Of a DNA stretch of 49,767 nt, positions 38,943 to 46,941 are shown in pieces. The notes beneath the pieces are model-generated. The model worked only from the letters and a program-made list of their open reading frames with translations, ran no database searches and was not told the DNA's origin. This DNA comes from Pseudolactococcus chungangensis CAU 28 = DSM 22330 (lineage in GTDB: Bacteria > Bacillota > Bacilli > Lactobacillales > Streptococcaceae). Position numbers and translations under genes: made by a program. Location of the stretch: the NCBI RefSeq assembly GCF_002441885.1, contig NZ_JXJT01000014.1, positions 1-49,767 on the forward strand, read 5' to 3'. Every line of letters starts with the position of its first letter. Within the stretch, counting starts at the first letter, position 1.

Positions 38943-39551
38943 CTATTTCTTTTTCAAAATAACACGCAACTCCCTATTTAAGCCCTTTTTCACTCTTAAA
39001 AAAGTATTTTTTGAAACTGTCAGATTGATTTTATCAACATCATTTAATAAACTAACTTCTTGCTTTACTTTACCACTCAATGTTTCAATGATAATTTGAA
39101 CGCCACTTGTATCTGTCGCCACACCAGAAAGTGATGCCTCATAATCACCTACTGAGAATTGTTTTTCGATTAGGTAAGCACCTGAATTTTGTAACTTGAT
39201 GCCTTCATTTTCTACTTCAATCTTTTCAAATTTACTTGGCACCATCTCAACCTCACTATTCGGACTCAAAATAACTTCTTGATTTTTTTTGAAAAAGTGC
39301 CCAACATTTGTTTGACCTACTAGCGGGAACTCTCTGCCTGCTACCAAATCATCCGACTTAATAGCTATCAAATCATAATAGCCAGCTGTCTTAATTTTAA
39401 TCTTTTTCTCTCCAGAAGTTTCATTGATAAGCGTTTCTGCCTTGCCTGAAACTCTTTCCGGATGATTTCTTGGATTTTTCCAAGACATGAAGGCAAAACC
39501 CAAGGAAAAGATCGCCACAAACGACACAAGCGTAATTATTATTTTCTTCAT
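38943..39551 (-). CDS. membrane-anchored protein of the bacteriocin locus
   Basis: Not recognised. About 202 residues: a short basic N-terminus, one hydrophobic segment (IIITLVSFVAIFSLGFAFM) acting as anchor or signal, then a beta-rich extracytoplasmic part (IKIKTAGYYDLIAIKSDDLV, EFPLVGQTNVGHFF, YEASLSGVATDTSGV) ending in lysines. The ATG at 39551 is preferred; TTG three codons upstream is possible. It follows the ABC ATPase by 14 bases, so an accessory or immunity role in bacteriocin export is plausible but unproven. No convincing terminator is visible after it. Confidence 0.6.
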   Translation of the reverse strand: MKKIIITLVSFVAIFSLGFAFMSWKNPRNHPERVSGKAETLINETSGEKKIKIKTAGYYDLIAIKSDDLVAGREFPLVGQTNVGHFFKKNQEVILSPNSEVEMVPSKFEKIEVENEGIKLQNSGAYLIEKQFSVGDYEASLSGVATDTSGVQIIIETLSGKVKQEVSLLNDVDKINLTVSKNTFLRVKKGLNRELRVILKKK

Positions 39552-39565
39552 ATTTTTCAACTTTC

Positions 39566-40177
39566 TTACTTAAATGCTACCATATCAATAATAGCGTCCA
39601 TTTTACTTGCCAAAAATTCATCATGCGTTGCCACAATCAAGACACTTTCCGGTTTAACCAAGGATAATAATAAACGCTCAACTTCCTCAGCTGTTTTTTC
39701 GTCCAAGGCACCTGTTGGCTCATCAGCTAAAATAACGTCTGATTCTTTCAGTAATAATCTTGCTATCGCAATCCGTTGTGCCTGACCGCCAGATAACTCA
39801 TAAATTTTTGATTTCAAATAGCTTTCATCAAGACCAACTTGTAATAACACTTCAACTTGTCGCGCTTTATTTTTAGAAACAAGTCCTAAATTTTGTGACA
39901 CTGTTTCATCATCTATCAAAGCATAATTTTGAAAAATATAACCTAGATGGTGCTGAAAATAAGTTGTTTCTTTCATTTTCCAAATATCTTGATTTTTTAA
40001 CTGAATCGTTCCAGATGTCGGTTTTTCAAGTCTTGCAAGCGCATTGAGAAAAGTTGATTTTCCACTACCTGACTCGCCAATAATGGCATATGATTTACCA
40101 AATTCAAACTGATAATCAATGCCATCATAAACTATCTTTTGATCAAATGTTTTCTTTAAATTTTTGACTTCAATCAT
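39566..40177 (-). CDS. ABC transporter ATPase, lactococcin-972 type
   Basis: Nucleotide-binding subunit of 203 residues: Walker A GESGSGKST (~35-43), Q-loop FQNYALIDDETV, signature LSGGQAQRIAIAR, Walker B DVILADEPTGALD and switch His in VATHDEF. The MacB/LolD class works with FtsX-like permeases. It overlaps the upstream membrane gene by 4 bases. In lactococcin-972 loci the membrane protein plus this ATPase are thought to give immunity or export. Confidence 0.9.
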   Translation of the reverse strand: MIEVKNLKKTFDQKIVYDGIDYQFEFGKSYAIIGESGSGKSTFLNALARLEKPTSGTIQLKNQDIWKMKETTYFQHHLGYIFQNYALIDDETVSQNLGLVSKNKARQVEVLLQVGLDESYLKSKIYELSGGQAQRIAIARLLLKESDVILADEPTGALDEKTAEEVERLLLSLVKPESVLIVATHDEFLASKMDAIIDMVAFK

Positions 40178-42144
40178 ACGACCTCAACTTCTCCTTTTAA
40201 AATTTGTACCCTATATTTTTTTAGTTTAATGGCTGAAACTGTCATTAAAATCAACATTTCAAGAATCAGAAAACTCAGCATTATCAAGATAAGTACCAAT
40301 TCTTTTGTCAATAACCAGACACCGATGCTTGATACGATATTTATCCCAAAAGCCAAGGCTAAGATAGAGAAAAATATTTTTTTCGATTTTGGACGATATA
40401 ACGCTGTAATCACAATTTGTTTCGCTTTTAATCTAATGGCCAAACTAATAAATTTATAAAAAATCATAATTTGAAAAATGAATAATAAAACAAGTGAGAT
40501 AGCATTCGCTAATAAACTATTAAATAACTCCGTCACATAAGTTGACATGCGTTGATAGACATTCGTTGTATCTAAAATACCTTTTTGAACGTCCGTTTGT
40601 TTTGCGATACCATCAAAACCATGACGCTCAAAAATGGATTGCTCCGACAAAGCACGTGGTAAATCAGCTGCGACAATGTTAGTCATATCAAGTAATGCCG
40701 TATTCACCACAACAAATATCTGGTCTTTTTGGAGTTGCTCAGGAATAGCCTGCCCCTCAATCGTTGAATTAAACTGAAACGTTTCTTGCCCATTCTTGAT
40801 TGTTATAAATTGAAACTTACTAATCGTCTTATCTAGGCTTAACTCTCCCATATCCAATAGTTTTTCCAGGTTCTCTCGCTCATCAGTATATTTCTCGGGT
40901 AAATAAATTGTATAAAGATAATTTTTAACAGGTTCTGCCAATTTTTCAAGATAACCCATTTTTTGATTTTCTTTCAAAAATTGCCTATTAACAATATGTG
41001 TGTTTTGCGAACTATAAGCTGTTTCTGATACTGCCTCAACTTGCCAATTCAAAGGCATATTGGTAATAACCTTCTCCTTAGGATAAGCTAGATAGAATGC
41101 TGCCCATTTTCGTGTATAGGTCAATTCTTCCGCCATTTGATTTTTATCTAAACGATGATCTTCATCAATACTATTTGGATTATCTAGCCCATGACGGCTA
41201 TAAGTCAGGTAATCTTGGTAGTTTTGCCACTGACTCATACTATGATAGGCTTCATAAATCGGCTGAATTGTTTTGATAGTTTTGATTAAGGAAGTCCCAA
41301 AAATAATAAGGATAAATATATTTAAAACAGATAGAATACCTAAAAACCCTTTATTAGGTAATTTATTTTTAAAAATTGAAATCGGGTTTGAAAATTGAAT
41401 AACCAAAAACACTAATAAATTGGCCAATATAAGTAAGATGATTATGACAATTGATAACGTTAGAAATAAGGCAATCACCATTGAAAAAACATTGGTATAA
41501 ACTAATCCGCCATTTAAAATGCCAACAAGTGTAAAAACACTCATGCCAAACACTAGATAGCTCGCGACATCCGTTACTAATTCTATCAGAGCATATTTTC
41601 TTAAAGTCCCTAAACTTCTTCTGATAATTACCGCCTTACTTTTCAGTAGTTTCAACAACGTTAAGATTGTTATAAATGTTATAATAATTCCCCAGGTAAT
41701 TAAAGATTTCAACCCACTAAACAAGAATGATAAACCTGACATTTGAGGTGAAAAGGCTGGGAATTTCTCAGAAATAATACCTTTATTTTTCAAAAATTTT
41801 AAATCATCTTGACTCAGATTATCCGATGACCAATAACCGCCAACCACATAACTATTTTTTAACTTTGTCAAATCTTCACCTTTTCCAAAAGTAAAGGTTT
41901 CTGTTTTGCCTGAAGTCACAACAGGATAATATAACTCGATATGATGCGTAACAGCAAATTGTTCTAAGATTTCAAAATAAACTTTGTTAGCTTTCGTGTC
42001 ATCAACTTGCTTAATCGATAGGGTTTCCGATGCCGGATAGACGATGTATGATTTAATTTCTCGCACTTGAACAAATGATAGCAAGCCAAGAAAAAATGTA
42101 ACGATAAAAATAATCAGATATTTACTTTGTAAAATTTTCTTCAT
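40174..42144 (-). CDS. bacteriocin-associated integral membrane protein (DUF1430)
   Basis: 656 residues, an FtsX/MacB-like permease. One N-terminal membrane helix (YLIIFIVTFFLGLLSFV), a short extracytoplasmic section, a block of about four helices at ~145-285, a large extracytoplasmic domain (~290-540), then three C-terminal helices. This topology and its place between a lactococcin-972 peptide and a small ATPase are diagnostic of the bacteriocin-associated family. AT-rich codons match the rest of the island and differ from the trp genes. Role, immunity or peptide extraction from the membrane, is inferred. Confidence 0.85.
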   Translation of the reverse strand: MKKILQSKYLIIFIVTFFLGLLSFVQVREIKSYIVYPASETLSIKQVDDTKANKVYFEILEQFAVTHHIELYYPVVTSGKTETFTFGKGEDLTKLKNSYVVGGYWSSDNLSQDDLKFLKNKGIISEKFPAFSPQMSGLSFLFSGLKSLITWGIIITFITILTLLKLLKSKAVIIRRSLGTLRKYALIELVTDVASYLVFGMSVFTLVGILNGGLVYTNVFSMVIALFLTLSIVIIILLILANLLVFLVIQFSNPISIFKNKLPNKGFLGILSVLNIFILIIFGTSLIKTIKTIQPIYEAYHSMSQWQNYQDYLTYSRHGLDNPNSIDEDHRLDKNQMAEELTYTRKWAAFYLAYPKEKVITNMPLNWQVEAVSETAYSSQNTHIVNRQFLKENQKMGYLEKLAEPVKNYLYTIYLPEKYTDERENLEKLLDMGELSLDKTISKFQFITIKNGQETFQFNSTIEGQAIPEQLQKDQIFVVVNTALLDMTNIVAADLPRALSEQSIFERHGFDGIAKQTDVQKGILDTTNVYQRMSTYVTELFNSLLANAISLVLLFIFQIMIFYKFISLAIRLKAKQIVITALYRPKSKKIFFSILALAFGINIVSSIGVWLLTKELVLILIMLSFLILEMLILMTVSAIKLKKYRVQILKGEVEVV

Positions 42145-42210
42145 ACCAAGTGTTCACTCCTAAAAATAGATGCCGATATTTTTTCAACAGATTGATATTC
42201 AAACAAGTAT

Positions 42211-42254
42211 AAAACCAAAATTCACCTATGAATTATGTCAATCATTTTGGTTTT
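42211..42254 (-). terminator. hairpin between bacteriocin and transporter genes
   Basis: An 11-bp perfect repeat AAAACCAAAAT / ATTTTGGTTTT with a 22-base loop, 46 bases after the bacteriocin stop. The following T-run is short (TTTTATAC), so partial termination or mRNA 3'-end protection is more likely than full stop. It would let the peptide be made in excess over the transporter. Confidence 0.5.
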
Positions 42255-42299
42255 ACGGTTGATTGAATATGCAGTATTTAAGTCTACAAACTCAACGTA

Positions 42300-42620
42300 T
42301 TATTGGTATTCCCACCAAGGTTCTGGTGTACTTGTGATTTCCCACGGTAGATGGCCAACACTAATGGAACTGGTTTGCCCTGCACCTTTCCAACCACCAG
42401 TTTGGACTTTATTATTTTTGACAATATCTGCTTTGCCAGACATAGACCAATTCTTATAAGATGAGCTGACGTTTGTTAAGCTTATGTTGTGATCCCATTT
42501 ATCTCTAGCCCAAGGATGAGGATAATCAGTAGCTGCGGATGCTTTTCCTCATCCAACAACTGCGCCACCTAATGTTGCTACCGCAACTGTTAACATTGCA
42601 ATTTTTTTAATTTTCATCAT
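42300..42620 (-). pseudogene. lactococcin-972-family bacteriocin precursor with in-frame TGA
   Basis: A 106-codon frame beginning ATGATGAAA with AGGAG 5 bases upstream. Signal peptide: MMKIKKIAMLTVAVATLGGA, VVG, then TGA (42551-42549, codon 24), then GKASA. The mature part starts ATDYPHPWARDKWDH and has the family pattern SSYKNWSMSGKADIVKNNK, GGWKGAGQ, SVGHLPW, ending PEPWWEYQ. A TGG at the TGA would restore a standard secretion signal and ~77-residue bacteriocin that inhibits septum formation. The remaining 83 codons are open. Possibilities: recent null mutation, base-calling error, or UGA read-through as Trp. The downstream transporter genes are intact. Confidence 0.8.
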
Positions 42621-42764
42621 ATTGACTCCTTCTATCTTGTCATTAACATACTATTCCCTCACTCAAAATAAATAAAGTGGAGAAAGATAAACAATTAAGT
42701 TTTGAAAGTCGTTCGAACTAACTTACAATTCTAATTCTACTACATAAAAATTATTAAATTTCAA

Positions 42765-42904
42765 AAATTGAGAATCTGCATGACTTGATGATGAAAATTG
42801 TATATTCTCTTGACTTTAAAACAAAAATTGAGAATGCTCAGGACTTTAGCTTTATGTCCTGAGCATTCTCAATTTGATTCATTTACTCCTGCAGATTCTC
42901 AATT
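42765..42904. repeat. four-copy nested inverted-repeat array upstream of the bacteriocin
   Basis: Four copies of a ~20-bp unit, consensus ATTGAGAAT(CTG/GCT)CAGGACTT. Two lie forward (starting 42767 and 42827) and two reverse (ending 42873 and 42903). The inner pair is a 20-bp perfect stem (42825-42844 with 42856-42875, 11-base loop). The outer pair is a 15-bp perfect stem (42766-42780 with 42890-42904). It lies between the bacteriocin and the peptide gene. It may be an operator for the Rgg protein, a transcript structure or a small mobile repeat. The rest of 42621-42764 is AT-rich promoter-like sequence. Confidence 0.75.
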
Positions 42905-42927
42905 CTGCATTTTTAAATATTTTCTGA

Positions 42928-42960
42928 TGCTATAATAAATTTATCAAGTAAAACGAAAGG
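42928..42960 (+). promoter_or_regulatory. extended -10 promoter of the peptide gene
   Basis: TGCTATAAT (hexamer 42931-42936) is an extended -10 without a clear -35, placed 35 bases before the peptide ATG and 24 bases after the last inverted-repeat unit. Such activator-dependent layouts are common for Rgg targets. Confidence 0.6.
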
Positions 42961-42970
42961 AGAAATCAAT

Positions 42971-43009
42971 ATGTTAGCTTTTTTACGTTCACTTATCTTT
43001 ACTAAATGA
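42971..43009 (+). CDS. 12-residue hydrophobic peptide, candidate Rgg pheromone
   Basis: The only plausible plus-strand gene of the window. AAAGGAG lies 8 bases before the ATG; the product is MLAFLRSLIFTK, hydrophobic with one internal Arg and a terminal Lys. Its stop is 22 bases from the stop of the convergent rgg gene. Small hydrophobic peptide genes adjacent to rgg encode the pheromone precursors (SHPs) of streptococcal quorum sensing. It is shorter than known SHPs, so it might instead be a leader peptide. The call rests on ribosome site, promoter and position. Confidence 0.5.
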   Translation: MLAFLRSLIFTK

Positions 43010-43031
43010 TTACAGATGAAATAGCTAGAAC

Positions 43032-43895
43032 TTAGTGTTCCTTTGCCATGAACATCTCAATTCGTTTAGCTAAATCTACAATGCCAAATTTTTTTAAAAC
43101 CTGAATATCGCTCTGTATCTCCTCGAAAAGTTCAGAGCTTTTTTCTTGCTTAAATTTGGAAAAAGTTTCAAAAATAGAAACTATAATCTTCCCTTCCATA
43201 TCCCATGCATCTAAAAGTTCCTCTAGTTCATTTTTAATTCTATTCGCACGCGTGTATTGTTCATTACATACCATATGGACATATAAATTTACTAAAGTTC
43301 TTTTAACAACATCAGCATGAGAATATAATAGATTAGATAGTTCATCGCAATCTAACATCTCTAGCCCCAAATAATAGGCTTCTTTAAGACTTAACGCTTC
43401 CAAACAGTTGGAGAAAACATCAATTTCAAAAAGTGTCCATTGCTCGATACTTGTTAGATAATCCTGAATGAGTTTTCGATCGTTATCTGTGATTAAGTTT
43501 TCTCCTGATGAATCATATATCGCCACTTTAACCATGACATTATAAATTTTATCAATTTTTTTCTTGGCTCTCGGCTTTAATAATTTTTTCATTCGCTCTA
43601 TATCATTATTTATAGCGTAATCACTCATTTGTTTCATAAAAACATGTAGCCTACTGGGTTCATAAGTCGGCATCAAAGCAAAAAACTCTGTTGGGGTCAT
43701 GTTAAGCCCCTGAATCGCTAGCAAAAGACACTCAGCCGAAAACATACTTTCGCCTTTTTCAAAACGTGAAATTTGAGAACTATGAAGATAGCCTGTCTCA
43801 ATCTCACCATAACTATAGCCACGCGCTTCACGCGTTTTTTGATAAAATGTTCGCAATTCCATTTGTTCAGACATTTCTTCTTGTAATTTTGTCAA
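43032..43895 (-). CDS. Rgg/GadR/MutR family transcriptional regulator
   Basis: Cytoplasmic peptide-responsive regulator. 287 residues: N-terminal XRE helix-turn-helix (LRTFYQKTREARGYSYGEIETGYLHSSQISRFEKGES, ~residues 14-50) and a C-terminal all-helical repeat domain of ~220 residues (FFALMPTYEPSRLHVFMKQM..., ending IVDLAKRIEMFMAKEH), which in this family binds the pheromone. The start is TTG with GGAGG 7 bases before it. It converges on the peptide gene, and the bacteriocin promoter lies beyond, so both are likely targets. Confidence 0.88.
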   Translation of the reverse strand: MTKLQEEMSEQMELRTFYQKTREARGYSYGEIETGYLHSSQISRFEKGESMFSAECLLLAIQGLNMTPTEFFALMPTYEPSRLHVFMKQMSDYAINNDIERMKKLLKPRAKKKIDKIYNVMVKVAIYDSSGENLITDNDRKLIQDYLTSIEQWTLFEIDVFSNCLEALSLKEAYYLGLEMLDCDELSNLLYSHADVVKRTLVNLYVHMVCNEQYTRANRIKNELEELLDAWDMEGKIIVSIFETFSKFKQEKSSELFEEIQSDIQVLKKFGIVDLAKRIEMFMAKEH

Positions 43896-43919
43896 ACACT
43901 TTCCTCCAATCTAAATAAA

Positions 43920-44156
43920 AAAACGAAGTTCTTCTTACTAATTTTAACATAATCAGTAAGAATAATACAAAAATAATAAATTATTACAATCATTTATTTC
44001 ATATATAAGAAATTTATTTATCAATTTTTATTTGTATATCTCAACTTAAATGCATTAAAGTTTTAGACTAGATTACTATTTGGTATATTTTATAAGCTAT
44101 TCCCACTAAATTAATCTTCAAATGGATAACCTAAGTACTATCTTTTATCAATTAAA
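43920..44156. other. AT-rich intergenic region without recognised gene
   Basis: About 240 very AT-rich bases between rgg and the cadA terminator, with stop codons in every frame. It presumably carries the rgg promoter on its left part. I see no RNA gene, repeat family or attachment site. Confidence 0.6.
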
Positions 44157-44204
44157 AAAATCGTAAGATTAAAATGTTTCAAAGCATATTTCTCTTACGA
44201 TTTT
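44157..44204 (-). terminator. terminator of cadCA
   Basis: A 12-bp perfect repeat AAAATCGTAAGA / TCTTACGATTTT separated by a 24-base loop that itself can pair (AAATG / CATATTT). Minus-strand T-run TTTTTTT follows. It lies 43 bases past the cadA stop. Confidence 0.75.
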
Positions 44205-44247
44205 ACATTTTTATATTTTTAATTCTGATACGCAATCTAATTATATG

Positions 44248-46356
44248 TCACTTCACTCGCAACAACCGAATACCATTCAATGTAACGACTATCGTCGCAC
44301 CCATGTCAGCTAAAATGGCTATCCAAAGTGTGAGCCAGCCTGGGATAACCAGTAGCAAGGCGATGACTTTCAAGACTAATGAAAAAGTAATATTCTGCTT
44401 AATGGTTCGTAAAGTGCTACGGCTCAGTCTGATAAGAAATGGTAATTTAGATAAATCATCTCCCATTAAAGTGACATCTGCGGTTTCTAAAGCTATATCT
44501 GTTCCCACGACACCCATGGCAATACCGACAGTCGCCACTGCTAAAGCTGGTGCATCATTAACACCATCGCCAATCATAGCAACGCGTCCAAAGGTCGCTT
44601 GTAAGTTCTGAATCTCTTGCAATTTATCTGCTGGCATTAGATTTGCTTTGACTGATGAGACACCCACTTCTTTGGCAATCTGATTCGCTGTTGCTTGGTT
44701 GTCTCCTGTCAGCATGACCGTCTCTTGAATGTCAAGTGATTGTAATTCTTGTATCGTTTGTTGACTCATTTGTCGAACGATATCTTGCATGGCAATAACT
44801 GCTAGGACTTGCTCACTTGTACCAAAGTAGATAACCGTTTTACTTTGGTCGTGAAAGGCTTGTGCTATAGTAGTGATTTTTGAGTTTGATGAAAATAATG
44901 TTGCGCTACCAATAAAGTAAGTTGTACCTAAAATGTCGCCCCGCACACCACGTCCTGTGATTGACTGAAAATTTTCAATGCTGGTCTGTATTATGTCGAT
45001 GCCACGTCTTTGATTTTCCTCTACAATAGCAGAGGCAAGAGGATGTTGCGCATAACTTTCCAAGACTGATATTTTTTGAAGTAGGTCAGTTTCATTATAG
45101 CGTTCATCTACTACAACAAAGTCAGTTACTGTCGGTTTTCCCTCTGTCAAAGTACCCGTTTTATCAAAGGCAATGGCTTGAAGCTTTCCGATTTCTTCTA
45201 AATAAATCCCACCTTTAATCAAGATACCATGACGCGCAGCGTTAGCGATAGCAGACACGATAGAGACTGGGGTTGAAATGACTAAAGAACACGGACAACC
45301 GACGACTAGGACTGATAGACCTTGGTAAAACCATCTCTGCCAGTCGCCACCGAAAAACAAGGGTGGAACGATGATGATCAGGGTCGCTAGCAAGATAATG
45401 AATGGGGTATATATTTTTGCAAATTTGTCAACAAAAGCCTGAGCTGGTGCGCGTTCACCTTGGGCTGATTCGACGAGTTGGATAATTTTGGCAAGCGTTG
45501 TATCTGATGCAAGTTTTGTGACTTGAACTTCTAGATAACCTGTTTCGTTAAGTGTTCCTGCAAAGACTACATCTCCAATTCGTCTGTCAACTGGAAGGGA
45601 TTCTCCTGTAATGGCAGCTTGATTAACGGCTGAGTCACCTCTTATAACGACACCATCCATGGCAATTTTCTGACCAGGTTTAATAATCATAATATCATTA
45701 ATTTGAATCTCCTGAACAGCAATTGTTTGTTCTAATTCATTACGGCGAACCGTTGCAACTTTTGGGGCAACATTCACTAGGGTTGAAATTGATTGTCGCG
45801 CCCGTTCGGCTGCATAGCCCTCTAGCATCTCACTTATCGCAAAAAGAATGACGACAACAGCTCCCTCAGCAAAGTCACCTATCAAAGTAGCACCGATAAT
45901 GGCAATTGTCATCAAGGTTGCCATTGAAAACTCAAACTTGATGAGGTCTTTAAATCCCTCTATAAATAAGGCATAGCCACCTACTAAGATTGCCATAACA
46001 AATAGAACAGGCATCAGAAAATGTGGCTCCCCTATACACCATTGACTAATGAAAGCTAGAATAATCAGAACTACTGCAATCAATTGGCTACGATTGTCAC
46101 GCCAAAAAGAAGTCTGCCGATGTGTTGTATCAGAGTTAGTATCTTGTTCTGGTCTTACCTTAATCTTGTCAAAGGCACCCGCTTGTTCCAATTCGGCAAC
46201 TGATACATGTCCTGTTACGGTTAACTTAGCTGCGCCATAATTGACTTTTGCCGCACTAACACCTTCAATTGCTTGAACATTTTTCTCAAATTTAGCCGAA
46301 CAATTTGTACAAGATAGACCAGTCAATCGATAATGATGTATTTCTTTGTCAGCCAT
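44248..46356 (-). CDS. cadA: Cd/Zn/Pb-exporting P1B-type ATPase
   Basis: Membrane pump for soft divalent metals. 702 residues: N-terminal heavy-metal-associated domain with Cys16 and Cys19 in GLSCTNCS, eight predicted membrane helices, TGES at 250-253, the transmembrane metal site CPC (354-356), phosphorylated Asp398 in DKTGT, His438-Pro in the SEHP-type position (AQHPLA), and [13 protein letters not shown] with SLVIS favours Cd/Zn/Pb over Cu. It overlaps cadC by 8 bases. Confidence 0.92.
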   Translation of the reverse strand: MADKEIHHYRLTGLSCTNCSAKFEKNVQAIEGVSAAKVNYGAAKLTVTGHVSVAELEQAGAFDKIKVRPEQDTNSDTTHRQTSFWRDNRSQLIAVVLIILAFISQWCIGEPHFLMPVLFVMAILVGGYALFIEGFKDLIKFEFSMATLMTIAIIGATLIGDFAEGAVVVILFAISEMLEGYAAERARQSISTLVNVAPKVATVRRNELEQTIAVQEIQINDIMIIKPGQKIAMDGVVIRGDSAVNQAAITGESLPVDRRIGDVVFAGTLNETGYLEVQVTKLASDTTLAKIIQLVESAQGERAPAQAFVDKFAKIYTPFIILLATLIIIVPPLFFGGDWQRWFYQGLSVLVVGCPCSLVISTPVSIVSAIANAARHGILIKGGIYLEEIGKLQAIAFDKTGTLTEGKPTVTDFVVVDERYNETDLLQKISVLESYAQHPLASAIVEENQRRGIDIIQTSIENFQSITGRGVRGDILGTTYFIGSATLFSSNSKITTIAQAFHDQSKTVIYFGTSEQVLAVIAMQDIVRQMSQQTIQELQSLDIQETVMLTGDNQATANQIAKEVGVSSVKANLMPADKLQEIQNLQATFGRVAMIGDGVNDAPALAVATVGIAMGVVGTDIALETADVTLMGDDLSKLPFLIRLSRSTLRTIKQNITFSLVLKVIALLLVIPGWLTLWIAILADMGATIVVTLNGIRLLRVK

Positions 46357-46714
46357 AGGTAATCCCCTCTTTTTCTCGGTTCATCGCGTCTAGCACGAGC
46401 TGTTGAATCATTGGATTGCTGAGTTGATAATAAACCATTTTACCAATTTTTTCATGTGTCAAAATTGACTGTTTACTCAAAGTACGTAAATGATGAGAAG
46501 TTGTGGCAACAGTTGCTCCGATGATGCGTGCGACATCACAAACACAGAGTCTCTCTTGTTTTGTCAAGGCATACAATATCTTAAACCGATGTTCATCTGC
46601 TACCACTTTAAAAAGCTGGCTGATGGTAAATATATCAGCTGCGGCTAATTCTGCTTTCACTGCCTTTACTTTCTCTTCATTAAAGCAAGGAATTTTACAA
46701 CTTTCTTCACGCAT
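46349..46714 (-). CDS. cadC: metal-responsive ArsR/SmtB repressor CadC
   Basis: Dimeric winged-helix repressor released from DNA by Cd, Pb or Zn. 121 residues. Cys6 and Cys10 (EESCKIPC) plus Cys57 and Cys59 (RLCVCD) reproduce the four-thiolate alpha3N site of S. aureus CadC. The DNA-binding helix is [12 protein letters not shown] start at the ATG preceded by AGGAGG 9 bases upstream; a TTG eight codons earlier includes that ribosome site and is rejected. Confidence 0.93.
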   Translation of the reverse strand: MREESCKIPCFNEEKVKAVKAELAAADIFTISQLFKVVADEHRFKILYALTKQERLCVCDVARIIGATVATTSHHLRTLSKQSILTHEKIGKMVYYQLSNPMIQQLVLDAMNREKEGITYG

Positions 46715-46732
46715 TTTATATGGCCTCCTATT

Positions 46733-46807
46733 ATTCAAATCACCGTTTGATTATTTCTAGTTTAACATAAAGAAAAAACATATTCAAACTTTCATTTGAA
46801 TATGTTT
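46733..46807 (-). promoter_or_regulatory. cad promoter/operator overlapping the feo terminator
   Basis: A perfect 13-bp repeat AAACATATTCAAA / TTTGAATATGTTT (46776-46807) contains ATTCAAA...TTTGAAT, the core of known CadC operators. On the minus strand its downstream arm includes the -35 TTGAAT (46787-46782), then 17 bases, then -10 TAAACT (46764-46759). The same hairpin is followed by TTTTTTCTTT, so it also looks like a terminator for feo. A second, weaker TCAAA/TTTGA repeat lies at 46735-46750. Confidence 0.8.
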
Positions 46808-46941
46808 CATTTCATCTGCTCTTTAACCGGACAAGAGCAACCGCAATCTTCACAAGCGCCACGAGACTTGATGAATTTATAAAAAGCATAGCCAGCACCT
46901 GCGATAGCTAGGGCAAAAATAATGATGGTTTGGATGTTCAT
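46807..46941 (-). CDS. FeoB-associated Cys-rich membrane peptide
   Basis: A 44-residue peptide too short for most gene finders. It has one membrane helix (IQTIIIFALAIAGAGYAFY) and a cytoplasmic tail with four cysteines, CEDCGCSCP. This matches the small FeoB-associated Cys-rich proteins of Firmicutes, which may take the place of FeoC. Its ATG overlaps the feoB stop (ATGA), and its own stop touches the cad operator. Confidence 0.88.
   Translation of the reverse strand: MNIQTIIIFALAIAGAGYAFYKFIKSRGACEDCGCSCPVKEQMK

Noticed and set aside
42549-42551. The TGA read as selenocysteine
   Set aside because: No SECIS-like hairpin directly downstream, the residue would fall in a signal peptide, and lactococci are not known to have the selenocysteine pathway.
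44174-44611. Plus-strand open frame of 145 codons covering the cadA end and its terminator
   Set aside because: Most of it is antisense to cadA; the N-terminal part only crosses the terminator hairpin, and no ribosome site is present.
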